A stretch of 7,304 nucleotides of DNA, taken from the NCBI GenBank assembly GCA_018665005.1, contig JABJEE010000031.1:1-7304 (forward strand), given 5' to 3'. This stretch comes from Flavobacteriales bacterium. GTDB taxonomy: Bacteria; Bacteroidota; Bacteroidia; Flavobacteriales_D; Crocinitomicaceae. Under the pieces are notes generated by a model. The model was not told the origin of the DNA and ran no database searches. It was given only the letters and a program-made list of their open reading frames with translations. Shown here in pieces: positions 1-7,025 of this stretch. The position numbers were made by a program, and so were the translations under genes. The number at the start of each line of letters is the position of its first letter. Positions within the stretch are counted from its first letter, which is position 1.

Positions 1-639
1 AAGGTTAGATTCTGGACTTGGTAGTGAATCATTACTCCCCATAACATCATACATACTTGATGAAGAGTTGTCACCCTCTACTAAAGGAGCATCCATAGAA
101 ATATGACGTCCATTCTGAGAAAGTGATTGTTTCACTTCTTGAGTCGTACAGTCTAATGTTTCTGCGAGCTCATCAGCACTAGGTGGTCTCTCGAACTTTT
201 GTTCTAATTCAGAATATGCTCTATTGATTTTATTGATATTTCCAATTTTATTTAGAGGCAACCTCACAATACGCGCCTGCTCAGCTAAAGCTTGAAGAAT
301 AGACTGACGAATCCACCATACGGCATAAGATATAAACTTAAACCCTCTAGTTTCATCGAAGCGTTCAGCGGCTTTAATCAATCCTAAATTACCTTCGTTT
401 ATTAAATCAGATAGGGTTAAACCTTGATTTTGATATTGTTTAGAAACAGAAACCACAAATCTCAAGTTGGCTTTTGTAAGCCTTTCTAATGCCTGACGAT
501 CTCCTTCCTTAATTCTTTTGGCTAATTCCACCTCTTCTTCGGCAGTGATTAAATCAACACGACCAATCTCTTGTAGATATTTATCTAAAGAGGCTGTTTC
601 GCGATTCGTTACTTGTTTTGCAATTTTTAATTGTCTCAT
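1..639 (-). CDS. rpoD: Primary RNA polymerase sigma factor RpoD/SigA, N-terminal 213 residues (3' end outside window)
   Basis: This is the housekeeping sigma-70 factor, which directs RNA polymerase to promoters. The frame runs open from ATG at 639 to base 1, so the C-terminus is cut off. The N-terminus MRQLKIAKQV and the following SLDKYLQEIG (residues 17-26) are region 1.2 in the form typical of Bacteroidota, with no acidic region 1.1. Region 2 spans about 48-125 and includes LTLSDLINEGNLGLIKAAER (74-93), the DETRGFKF stretch (95-102) and the -10-melting motif YAVWWIRQSI (105-114). Region 3 covers about 131-185, with PPSADELAE (152-160) and the RHISMDAPLVEG segment (178-189) leading into the 3-4 linker. 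Region 4, which binds the -35 element, lies outside the window. Homology fixes the start. The gene follows batD on the same strand after 126 bases. Sequence agreement with the phylum's primary sigma, rather than an alternative sigma, is strong. Confidence 0.96.
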   Translation of the reverse strand, partial: MRQLKIAKQVTNRETASLDKYLQEIGRVDLITAEEEVELAKRIKEGDRQALERLTKANLRFVVSVSKQYQNQGLTLSDLINEGNLGLIKAAERFDETRGFKFISYAVWWIRQSILQALAEQARIVRLPLNKIGNINKINRAYSELEQKFERPPSADELAETLDCTTQEVKQSLSQNGRHISMDAPLVEGDNSSSSMYDVMGSNDSLPSPESNL

Positions 640-765
640 AGTTCTAACAATTTTAATCTTTAGACGAAAAAATATTGATAAGGTTGGACTTTTTTGAAAA
701 AAAAAATAAATTAAACAGATATGCAACGTGAACAAATCACACTAAAACACCTGTTAACAAGGCGT
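640..765 (-). promoter_or_regulatory. batD-rpoD intergenic region, probable rpoD promoter and leader
   Basis: These 126 bases separate the batD stop from the rpoD start and are the only substantial gap in the window. The region is very AT-rich. Read on the minus strand it contains T10-C-A6 (706-690), an A/T tract likely to bend DNA or act as an upstream element. Closer to the gene is TATTTTTT (674-667), one base off the Bacteroidota -7 consensus TAnnTTTG, but with no TTG at the expected -33 distance. A second weak candidate is GTGATTTG (about 740-733), with a TTG 17 bases upstream. I cannot choose between them by eye. No convincing terminator for the bat operon is visible. That a promoter exists here is inferred from the need to express rpoD. 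Confidence 0.35.
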
Positions 766-2466
766 TTAAGCTGTTTTTGATAGGATTTTTTTAATGAGAT
801 GATTAAATTCAGATTTCAGGTCTTTAATCGCTAAATCAGTGCTTTGTTTACTGAATCGAACCACGTCTAGCTCTTTGAAAAGATTTTTTAAACCACTTAA
901 ATTCTCTTTATCCATTTTATCTATTAAAAGAACGAACATTTCATTTCTCGAGACATTTAATAAATCTGTTCTTAATAAATAACAACATGCAGCAGAAAGG
1001 CATTCTTCCATTTTTGAAAGTAAAACATTAGAATCGGATGTGATATTATATTGATCAATTTCTTTCAATATTGCTTCAATTTCTTTTGATGTGGGTATAG
1101 CTTGGACTTTTTCATTCTTGTTTGCCCTACTCCTTATAAAAAGCCAAAGAGCCAAAAGTCCTCCGATTACCGTTAGAACAAGCAATGTATAGAGAATCCA
1201 TTTTCGATTTCCCTCTGATGATTTTTCTGAGCCATGAACGACACTACTATTCTCACCTTTTACTATCAAAGAAGATTGATCTTCCTCAGCAGATTGTTGA
1301 ATAAGTTCAATGTCTGTTGTATCGGTATGGTCATTAATTAGAAACGGTTTGGAGGTATGAGTGATGTATTTCTTTTTCTTGGGATTAAAATATGAAAACT
1401 CGATTTCAGGAATTTCCGAACGTGACTTCTTTACCACTTTTAATGGATACGTATAATTTAGCGCTCCCTTAAAACCATTGGTGCCTATTTTATAACCTTT
1501 TGTTTCTAAAGGATCTGCATATAATTCTACTTCTGCGGGAAGGCTCAATTCTGGAGCGATCGCGTGATGAAGATTACCCTCCCCGGTAATGGTCAACTGC
1601 AAGGTAATTACCTCATTTAATCCTGCCTCATTATTTGAAAGCTCTGCTTCGAAAGTAAAATCACCGACTAGGCCGTTAAATGAAACAGGTCTGTTTTTGG
1701 TTGGTAGCGATTTGACCGCTATATTTTTTTTATCTGCATTCACTCGGTAAATACGTCGGTCGACGATATCGACTCCAAATGGCTCAACCCTGTAGGTTCC
1801 AGATGTTACAGGGAAAAACACCCGATTGTCTAACTCAAGGGCATAATAGGATTCCCCTCCGATCTGCTCTTCCACCAATGCCAATGGATTGGTACTTTGA
1901 ATTTCATACTCATCGTGTTTGCCGTCAACACTATATGGAGTATATCCATATTTTGAAAAAGCATATTTCGAATATACTTTGGCATTCAAATGGACAGACT
2001 CACCCTCATAAATCTCATCTTTTGATACATTTATTTCTCCATAAAATGTTTTTATAGTTTTCAAATTTCTATTGAAATCATTTTTTTTCGGGATGGACTT
2101 ATTCGACTTTTTTACAACTACTTTGACTTTATTAGACCTATATATTTTTCCGTTCGACTTTATTGTTGCAGGTCCAATTACATACTTTCCTTTGTCAGTA
2201 AAATAACCATTCTGATTTTTGTAATAGACTGTTTTGCTCTTACCATTAATATACTCCTGTGACATTCCCTCCATTTGGGCATATCCCTTTTGAAAATGAT
2301 TTGGAAATTGAAATTCTATATTCCCATTCAAAGATGTGGTAATGGATATGCTGATATTTTGACCAACAGAAACTTCGGTCTCAGAAACTTCAATAAAAAT
2401 ATCGGCTTTTTGCCCAAACATGAGTAAGGCAAAACATAAATGTGAAATAAGTACAATATATTTCAT
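766..2466 (-). CDS. batD: BatD, membrane-anchored protein of the aerotolerance operon
   Basis: BatD is a single-pass envelope protein of the bat operon, with a large ectodomain outside the inner membrane and no known catalytic activity. The 566-residue product starts with a signal peptide (about 1-18, ending MFGQ). A beta-rich region follows that looks like several Ig-like modules (about 22-118, 138-252 and 263-377). Family hallmarks are FNGLVGDF (263-270) and TGEGNLHHAIAPEL (294-307). A Ser/Glu-rich linker leads to one membrane helix (about 423-445), then RSRANK and a cytoplasmic helical domain (about 458-562). Length is near the family norm. I chose ATG at 2466, which overlaps the batC stop as TAATG; the alternative TTG at 2472 would add only two residues. 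The gene closes the operon and no batE follows. The mix of ectodomain and cytoplasmic tail suggests a scaffold linking BatA/B to cytoplasmic partners, which is inference. Confidence 0.93.
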   Translation of the reverse strand: MKYIVLISHLCFALLMFGQKADIFIEVSETEVSVGQNISISITTSLNGNIEFQFPNHFQKGYAQMEGMSQEYINGKSKTVYYKNQNGYFTDKGKYVIGPATIKSNGKIYRSNKVKVVVKKSNKSIPKKNDFNRNLKTIKTFYGEINVSKDEIYEGESVHLNAKVYSKYAFSKYGYTPYSVDGKHDEYEIQSTNPLALVEEQIGGESYYALELDNRVFFPVTSGTYRVEPFGVDIVDRRIYRVNADKKNIAVKSLPTKNRPVSFNGLVGDFTFEAELSNNEAGLNEVITLQLTITGEGNLHHAIAPELSLPAEVELYADPLETKGYKIGTNGFKGALNYTYPLKVVKKSRSEIPEIEFSYFNPKKKKYITHTSKPFLINDHTDTTDIELIQQSAEEDQSSLIVKGENSSVVHGSEKSSEGNRKWILYTLLVLTVIGGLLALWLFIRSRANKNEKVQAIPTSKEIEAILKEIDQYNITSDSNVLLSKMEECLSAACCYLLRTDLLNVSRNEMFVLLIDKMDKENLSGLKNLFKELDVVRFSKQSTDLAIKDLKSEFNHLIKKILSKTA

Positions 2467-3104
2467 TACCAATCCTTTCCGTTGTTATTGTTTTTTTGAG
2501 ATTTATCAGAAACTTTCCTTTTTGTGTTCTCTGCCTTTTTCAATAATTCATTCAACTTTCGATTTGCAGCTTGTTTCTCCATTGAAAATTCTTTTTTCGT
2601 ATCGGACCCATCATTGCCTTTTGACTGATTCACTTGATCATCTGAAGATTGATTATCCTCTTTTGGTGAAGTTTTTTTATTTTGGCTCTTTTTCTTTAAT
2701 GCTTGCGACAAATTATATTTAGAATCTTGATTATTCGGATCTGTAATAATTGATTTTTTGTAATTTTCTATGGCCTCATCCATATCCCCTTTCTTATAAC
2801 AGACATTTCCTTGATTGTAATATAACCTAGAAAGTTCTGCAGGATCGGTTTCTTTTTTGATAGCGCTTTCGAATGAGGAATGCGCCATTTCATAATCCCC
2901 TGAACGATAAGCGGACTGAGCCAATTCTTCTTTAAGAAAGAGATCTTTCCCTGACTCTACTTTTGCTTTCTTGTATAATTGTAAGGCATTATCAAAATCA
3001 TTGCTTTGATATAACTCTTGCGCATTACGCAATGAATCTTCCCAAACTTGAGCGTTAATACTTAAACCAGCCAAAATAAATATGATTAAAAGAATATTCT
3101 TCAT
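2466..3104 (-). CDS. batC: BatC, exported TPR protein of the aerotolerance operon
   Basis: BatC is a small tetratricopeptide-repeat protein thought to serve as a protein-interaction partner for BatA and BatB in the periplasm. The 212-residue product has a signal peptide (1-18, cleavage likely after SINA, no lipobox cysteine). TPR-like helices follow at about 25-50, 57-85 and 92-125. The best repeat runs from YYNQGNVCYKKGDMDEAIENY (95-115) into KKSIITDPNN, with the canonical N-G-Y-A-P pattern. From about 138 the protein becomes hydrophilic and rich in Lys, Asn, Gln and Ser, probably disordered. A short helix (about 173-198) and a terminal KDW follow; I recall KDW as common in BatC of this phylum. 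Its ATG overlaps the batB stop as ATGA, and its TAA overlaps the batD start, so translation of the three is probably coupled. Confidence 0.92.
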   Translation of the reverse strand: MKNILLIIFILAGLSINAQVWEDSLRNAQELYQSNDFDNALQLYKKAKVESGKDLFLKEELAQSAYRSGDYEMAHSSFESAIKKETDPAELSRLYYNQGNVCYKKGDMDEAIENYKKSIITDPNNQDSKYNLSQALKKKSQNKKTSPKEDNQSSDDQVNQSKGNDGSDTKKEFSMEKQAANRKLNELLKKAENTKRKVSDKSQKNNNNGKDW

Positions 3105-4201
3105 TTCTTTATTAACTTGAGTAAAGGGGTTAGTAAAAAGAGTAAAAAGAAAACAAATCCTAATAACACAGGAAAATCAACTAAAGACCTTCTCACTTCA
3201 ATTTTCAAATTTCGAGAATATCCCTTTGACCTCAGGTTAATTTCTGTTAATAAAGGATTTAAATCCGGGTATTGTGAATCAATACGCACCAACTTTCCTC
3301 CGCATTGACTTATAAGGTTTTGTGCAAATTCAATATTGAGCTTTGATATAACCAAGTTCCCATCATCATCCATTTTCAATGATTTTGTAGCAAAATCAGG
3401 TACTGGTCCACCTTCATCACTACCTATGCCCATGGCATATAACAAAACTTTATCTTTTTTTATTCGATTGTAAACACTTTGATCTTCAGACATGTGATTT
3501 TCCCCATCAGTAATCAAAAGAATGGATTTGGGTATTTTATTTTCAGTAAAAGAATTCATTGCAAGTTCAAGTGCATTACAAACGTTTGTTCCTTGCCTAC
3601 TTAAAAATGTCGTTTTAACATCTGAAAGAAGAATCTTTACAGATTGGTAGTCCTGAGAGGGAGGAATTTGCACAAATCCATCAGCAGCAAATAAACAAAT
3701 TCCAATTTTCTGACCTGAGAGTTTGTTAATAATTCCGTTTAAAAGCCTTTTTGCAACTTCCAAACGACTTTCATTTTGAATATCTTTTACATTCATTGAA
3801 TTAGAAATATCAAGACAAATCATTATTTCACCGTCTTTGGATACAACATCTACTTTTCTGGTCCCATATATGGGGTTTGATAAAGCAATGATAATCGCTA
3901 CTAAGGTGTTTTTGAGGAAAATAAATTTTAGATTGAATACGGTTAAATAATGTTGGTTCCCAGTCAATAATAGAGATGGATTCATTTCAAATACGTCAAT
4001 TTTACTTTTCTGGCGAATAAAAAATATACCATAAAGCAATGGTAAAAAGAGAAGAGCGTATAACACCCTGGGATTTTGAAAGATTATTCCATTTTTTTCT
4101 AAATATAGATATGCTGCAAGAATCAGTGCAATCGTAAATAGCTCAAGAGCCAAAAAGATTCTTAGCCATTTATAATAGATATGTGATTTATTACTACTCA
4201 T
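3101..4201 (-). CDS. batB: BatB, membrane-bound VWA-domain protein
   Basis: BatB is an inner-membrane protein with a metal-binding von Willebrand A domain. From ATG at 4201 it has 366 residues. Predicted membrane helices lie at about 13-33, 46-63 and 95-110, with a last one at about 342-362. The VWA domain fills roughly 124-325. Its MIDAS site is intact: D131, S133 and S135 in DISNS, T205 in RQGTN, and D232 in ITDGEN. GGPVPDF (264-270) is typical of the BatB subgroup. The charge pattern (N-terminal lysines inside, RQKSK after helix 2, terminal KLIKK) predicts the VWA domain outside the membrane. The first helix is extra compared with the usual two-helix BatB N-terminus. A GTG at 4225 is in frame and would add eight residues, but it would overlap batA by 32 bases instead of 8. 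The stop overlaps batC as ATGA. Confidence 0.92.
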   Translation of the reverse strand: MSSNKSHIYYKWLRIFLALELFTIALILAAYLYLEKNGIIFQNPRVLYALLFLPLLYGIFFIRQKSKIDVFEMNPSLLLTGNQHYLTVFNLKFIFLKNTLVAIIIALSNPIYGTRKVDVVSKDGEIMICLDISNSMNVKDIQNESRLEVAKRLLNGIINKLSGQKIGICLFAADGFVQIPPSQDYQSVKILLSDVKTTFLSRQGTNVCNALELAMNSFTENKIPKSILLITDGENHMSEDQSVYNRIKKDKVLLYAMGIGSDEGGPVPDFATKSLKMDDDGNLVISKLNIEFAQNLISQCGGKLVRIDSQYPDLNPLLTEINLRSKGYSRNLKIEVRRSLVDFPVLLGFVFFLLFLLTPLLKLIKK

Positions 4202-5222
4202 ATTGTATAAAAAGAAATATGTCACCGATGATTATAATCATGCAAAGGCATATTATTATATTTAAAAACGGTGTTAAATCGGTCGTCAATGGCAAAACTG
4301 ATTGTTCTTTATTTAAAAGCTTTTTCTCAATTTTATCTATTTCCATAATGATTCTATTAAGTGATCTTGAGTCTGTAGCTCTAAAATATTGACCACCTGT
4401 AAGATTTGATATTTCATTTAGAATTTCTTCATCAATTTCAACAAGACTATAACTAAATCCAGCTCCGAAAGCGCCCATATTAGGTATTGGTGCATAGCCA
4501 TTCGTACCTACTCCTATTGTATAAACACGAACATCTTCATTAACAGCAAGCTCTGCCGCTTCAATTGGTGAAACATCTCCCACATTATTTTTACCATCTG
4601 TGAGTAAAACAATTGCTTTTGACTTGGTGCTGTCTCCTCTTAGCTGTGTAATACCCGTACCCAATCCAACACCAATAGCAGTGCCTTGAATCAAATCATT
4701 GCCATTGATGCGTGCCAATTGCGCTCCTAAAAGTTTATAGTCGGTTGTTTTATGACAAACACTGTAGGCCTCTCCTGAGTAAGCCACCAATCCGATTCGG
4801 TCATTCTTTCTTTGCTGAATAAAATTACCAATGACCCTTTTGGCGCTTTCTAGTCGATTGGGTTTTAAATCCATGGCCTGCATAGAAAAAGAAACATCTA
4901 AGACGAATATAAGATCGATACCATATCCATTTTGATCTGGCTTTGGTTGATCCGGATCAATTTTACTTGGTGATGCAAGAATAGAAACAAATAAGAAAAA
5001 CAGTAGAATCTTTGCTGAATTTAAGAGCATCTTCAATGTCAAAACCAAAAAAGATGAAATCCTTTGTTGTTGATCTATCGTATTCGTGTATTTAAATGCA
5101 AATGGTTTCTCTTTATTCAATTTAAAAAAAAGCCAAATAAACAAAGGCAAAAAAAGCAATAGAAAAAACCAGTAAGGTTTCTCAAAGTTATAACCCAATA
5201 ATTCCTCTATCAAACTAATCAT
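4194..5222 (-). CDS. batA: BatA, membrane-bound VWA-domain protein
   Basis: BatA is the first of two paired membrane VWA proteins in this operon and is presumed to act with BatB as a metal-dependent protein-binding unit. The 342-residue product has the standard layout: membrane helices at about 16-34 and 67-84, a VWA domain at about 101-300, and a final helix at about 316-338. The MIDAS is complete: D109, S111 and S113 in DVSFSM, T181 in IQGTAIG, and D209 in LLTDGKNN. VEIDEEIL (261-268) and TGGQYFRATDSRSL (275-288) are characteristic of BatA and separate it from BatB. ATG at 5222 overlaps the preceding stop as ATGA, and the TAG stop overlaps batB by 8 bases. Length and architecture are normal for the family. 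Confidence 0.95.
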   Translation of the reverse strand: MISLIEELLGYNFEKPYWFFLLLFLPLFIWLFFKLNKEKPFAFKYTNTIDQQQRISSFLVLTLKMLLNSAKILLFFLFVSILASPSKIDPDQPKPDQNGYGIDLIFVLDVSFSMQAMDLKPNRLESAKRVIGNFIQQRKNDRIGLVAYSGEAYSVCHKTTDYKLLGAQLARINGNDLIQGTAIGVGLGTGITQLRGDSTKSKAIVLLTDGKNNVGDVSPIEAAELAVNEDVRVYTIGVGTNGYAPIPNMGAFGAGFSYSLVEIDEEILNEISNLTGGQYFRATDSRSLNRIIMEIDKIEKKLLNKEQSVLPLTTDLTPFLNIIICLCMIIIIGDIFLFIQYE

Positions 5223-6157
5223 GTCTCTTCAATTATTGGAGTCGTTTGAATTACAATTGATGTAAAGTCTTCAAAAAGAAACGAAATATATTTGTCCTCA
5301 ATATTCGAATCGGCAAATTTCACCAAATCTGAACTTTTCAAAAGCTGTAATATTTTATTTTTCAGAGCTTCATCTATACTCAAAGAATCAAGAAGAAATA
5401 GAGACTGTTGAGTCGTCTTATCCAAAAAAGAAACGCCATACCGATTTGTTAAATAGGATCTTAAAAGATGTGAAAACCTGACAAAGTGTTCCTTGAGTAA
5501 TTCCTTTTTCCAAAGCTCCTCCTTTTGAAGTTTATTCATTTGCTCTAACGTAGCTTCTTGAAGTGATTTTTTGTTTTTCACAAGTTTATTGTGCTTTATT
5601 TTTCGGATAAAAATGTATAAAACAACAAATAATAATATACCCAATATTAAGAGTAACCAATTGGTATTCGAACCTTTCTTGTTTTCAGTATTTGTATTCT
5701 TCCAATTATGAAATCTCTCTTTTATATCCACAAGGTCAATTCCTTCCTTTGCGCTATAATAAGATACATTGACATAGGCAGGTGGAAATCTCACAATAGA
5801 GTCGAAATACTTGTATTCGAAGCCAATAAGTGATAAGGCACATGAATCCCAAACGATCAATTGATACGTGCGTGTGACTTGAAACGAGTCATTAAGAGGC
5901 ATCAGGGAATCAGTAAAAGACACTACATCAACAGAAGGGATACTTTTGATTTGAACGGTGTCAGAAGTAAGTAATACAGACGGAAAAACAGTTCCTTTAT
6001 CATTTGATATAGGAAATTTATCTGTATTTGTAATGACATATTTCAACTCAAAAATATCACCAACGCGCACTTCGCTATCGGAAATATAAGTGTCTAAAGA
6101 TTGTCCAAAACTTTGGAAGCAAATGACAAGTAAAATGATATTTAGGTAAACTCTCAT
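5219..6157 (-). CDS. Pre-BatA single-pass membrane protein, BatD-like layout, function unknown
   Basis: This type of gene commonly sits between DUF58 and batA in Bacteroidota; no function is established that I know of. The 312-residue product has a signal peptide (about 1-18, ending SFGQ). A beta-rich ectodomain (about 20-135) begins with the strand pattern SEVRVGDIFELKY, similar in style to the BatD N-terminus (SETEVSVGQNISI). One membrane helix (about 167-184) is followed by a basic stretch (RKIKHNKLVKNKK) and a helical cytoplasmic domain (about 200-305). That domain carries RFSHLLRSYLTNRYGVSF (227-244) and SSDLVKFAD (275-283), motifs I associate with the tails of these bat-operon and DUF4381-like proteins. 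The ATG at 6157 is 4 bases after the DUF58 stop. The layout parallels BatD, so the two may flank BatA/BatB in one complex; this is inference. Confidence 0.82.
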   Translation of the reverse strand: MRVYLNIILLVICFQSFGQSLDTYISDSEVRVGDIFELKYVITNTDKFPISNDKGTVFPSVLLTSDTVQIKSIPSVDVVSFTDSLMPLNDSFQVTRTYQLIVWDSCALSLIGFEYKYFDSIVRFPPAYVNVSYYSAKEGIDLVDIKERFHNWKNTNTENKKGSNTNWLLLILGILLFVVLYIFIRKIKHNKLVKNKKSLQEATLEQMNKLQKEELWKKELLKEHFVRFSHLLRSYLTNRYGVSFLDKTTQQSLFLLDSLSIDEALKNKILQLLKSSDLVKFADSNIEDKYISFLFEDFTSIVIQTTPIIEET

Positions 6158-6161
6158 CTTT

Positions 6162-7025
6162 CTAAAAAAAACCGTTCAATTTTGAATAGATGTTTGACCT
6201 AGTTGATATTGAGGTTAGAAGAATTTTACCACTCTTGCATTCCTCTTTCCACAGCAATTCATTTTTTTCGTTCGTCCGTCTCATTGAGTTTTGGACATTC
6301 GTTGAGAAGCCATTAACCCATGTTCGCAAACCCGTCTCAGAATTAATAAGTTGATAAAACCCTTTTATAGGTAGCTTGTTTTCCATTTCATCATGAACTC
6401 TAATTATGAACGCCTGGTTTTTGGATTTTGTCTTTTTAAATGCTGAAATACTCTGAAATGGATCAGAGAACAACAAATCACTGAACAGAAACATTCTATA
6501 TTTTTTCCATTTTGTTTTTTGAAAAAAATCAAAAGCGCTTGATGGATCTGAAGACTTTGACTTGAACTCATTTTCAATTAAATATTTCAGCATGGTCCAA
6601 ACATGTTTTTTACCTTTCTTTGGGATGAAATATTTAACAACCTCATCGGAAAAGAAAACAGCACCAATCTTATCTTGATTCATTGAACAAGAAAATGCAA
6701 CAGTAGCAAATAATTCAACAATGACTCTTTTTTTAGTTCGTTCACCAGCACCAAAGTCTAGGGAGCCAGAAACATCAATAAAAAACATATTTACATGTTC
6801 TCGTTCTTCCTCAAATACCTTCACGTGTGGGTTGTTGTAACGAGCAGTTACATTCCAGTCAATAAAGCGAGTTTCATCCCCCAACTGGTATTCCCGAACC
6901 TCACTAAAATTCATGCCCAAACCTTTAGAAGCACTTCGATCCAATCCCGAGAAATTTTGATTTGAAAAGCTTTTGGCCTTCAATTCAATTCTTCGTACTG
7001 ATTTTATGATTTCTTTAAGATTCAA
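6162..7025 (-). CDS. DUF58 protein with VWA-type MIDAS motif
   Basis: DUF58 proteins are the usual partners of MoxR ATPases and have a cytoplasmic VWA-like fold. The 287-residue product lacks a signal peptide or membrane helix. The family block runs from SNQNFSGLDRSASKGLG (21-37) through FSEVREYQLGD (40-50) and FIDWNVTARY (54-63) to the acidic FEEERE (71-76). DVSGS (84-88) supplies the first three MIDAS ligands, and FLFSD (179-183) may supply the later aspartate. The start is TTG at 7025: a stop lies in frame at 7052-7050, and no ATG, GTG or other TTG falls between. The first downstream Met (38) would remove the conserved N-terminus. The TTG overlaps the moxR stop as TTGA. The protein ends abruptly at NGFF, where a T8 run forms the TAG stop; related proteins usually run a few basic residues further (see findings). 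Confidence 0.92.
   Translation of the reverse strand: MNLKEIIKSVRRIELKAKSFSNQNFSGLDRSASKGLGMNFSEVREYQLGDETRFIDWNVTARYNNPHVKVFEEEREHVNMFFIDVSGSLDFGAGERTKKRVIVELFATVAFSCSMNQDKIGAVFFSDEVVKYFIPKKGKKHVWTMLKYLIENEFKSKSSDPSSAFDFFQKTKWKKYRMFLFSDLLFSDPFQSISAFKKTKSKNQAFIIRVHDEMENKLPIKGFYQLINSETGLRTWVNGFSTNVQNSMRRTNEKNELLWKEECKSGKILLTSISTRSNIYSKLNGFF

Noticed and set aside
748..764. Inverted repeat around TGTTAACA just past the batD stop, as a possible terminator
   Set aside because: The stem is four pairs with a bulged base around a TTAA loop, and the T-rich stretch after it is broken by G and A. Too weak to call a terminator.
1779..2057. Plus-strand open frame opposite batD
   Set aside because: It is antisense to a well-conserved gene, has no family resemblance and its composition looks like the reverse of batD codons. 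The same holds for plus-strand frames at 2420-2722, 3117-3308 and 4183-4392.
2464..2472. TTG at 2472 as the batD start
   Set aside because: ATG at 2466 lies two codons later, forms a classic TAATG with batC and gives a normal signal peptide.
2540..2700. Lys/Asn/Gln/Ser-rich batC tail as a tandem repeat or frameshifted region
   Set aside because: No regular repeat unit is present, and BatC proteins commonly have a hydrophilic low-complexity tail. The frame ends in the expected KDW.
4199..4225. GTG at 4225 as the batB start
   Set aside because: It would lengthen the overlap with batA to 32 bases and add TYFFLYN-type residues that mirror the batA end. ATG at 4201 is simpler, though not proven.
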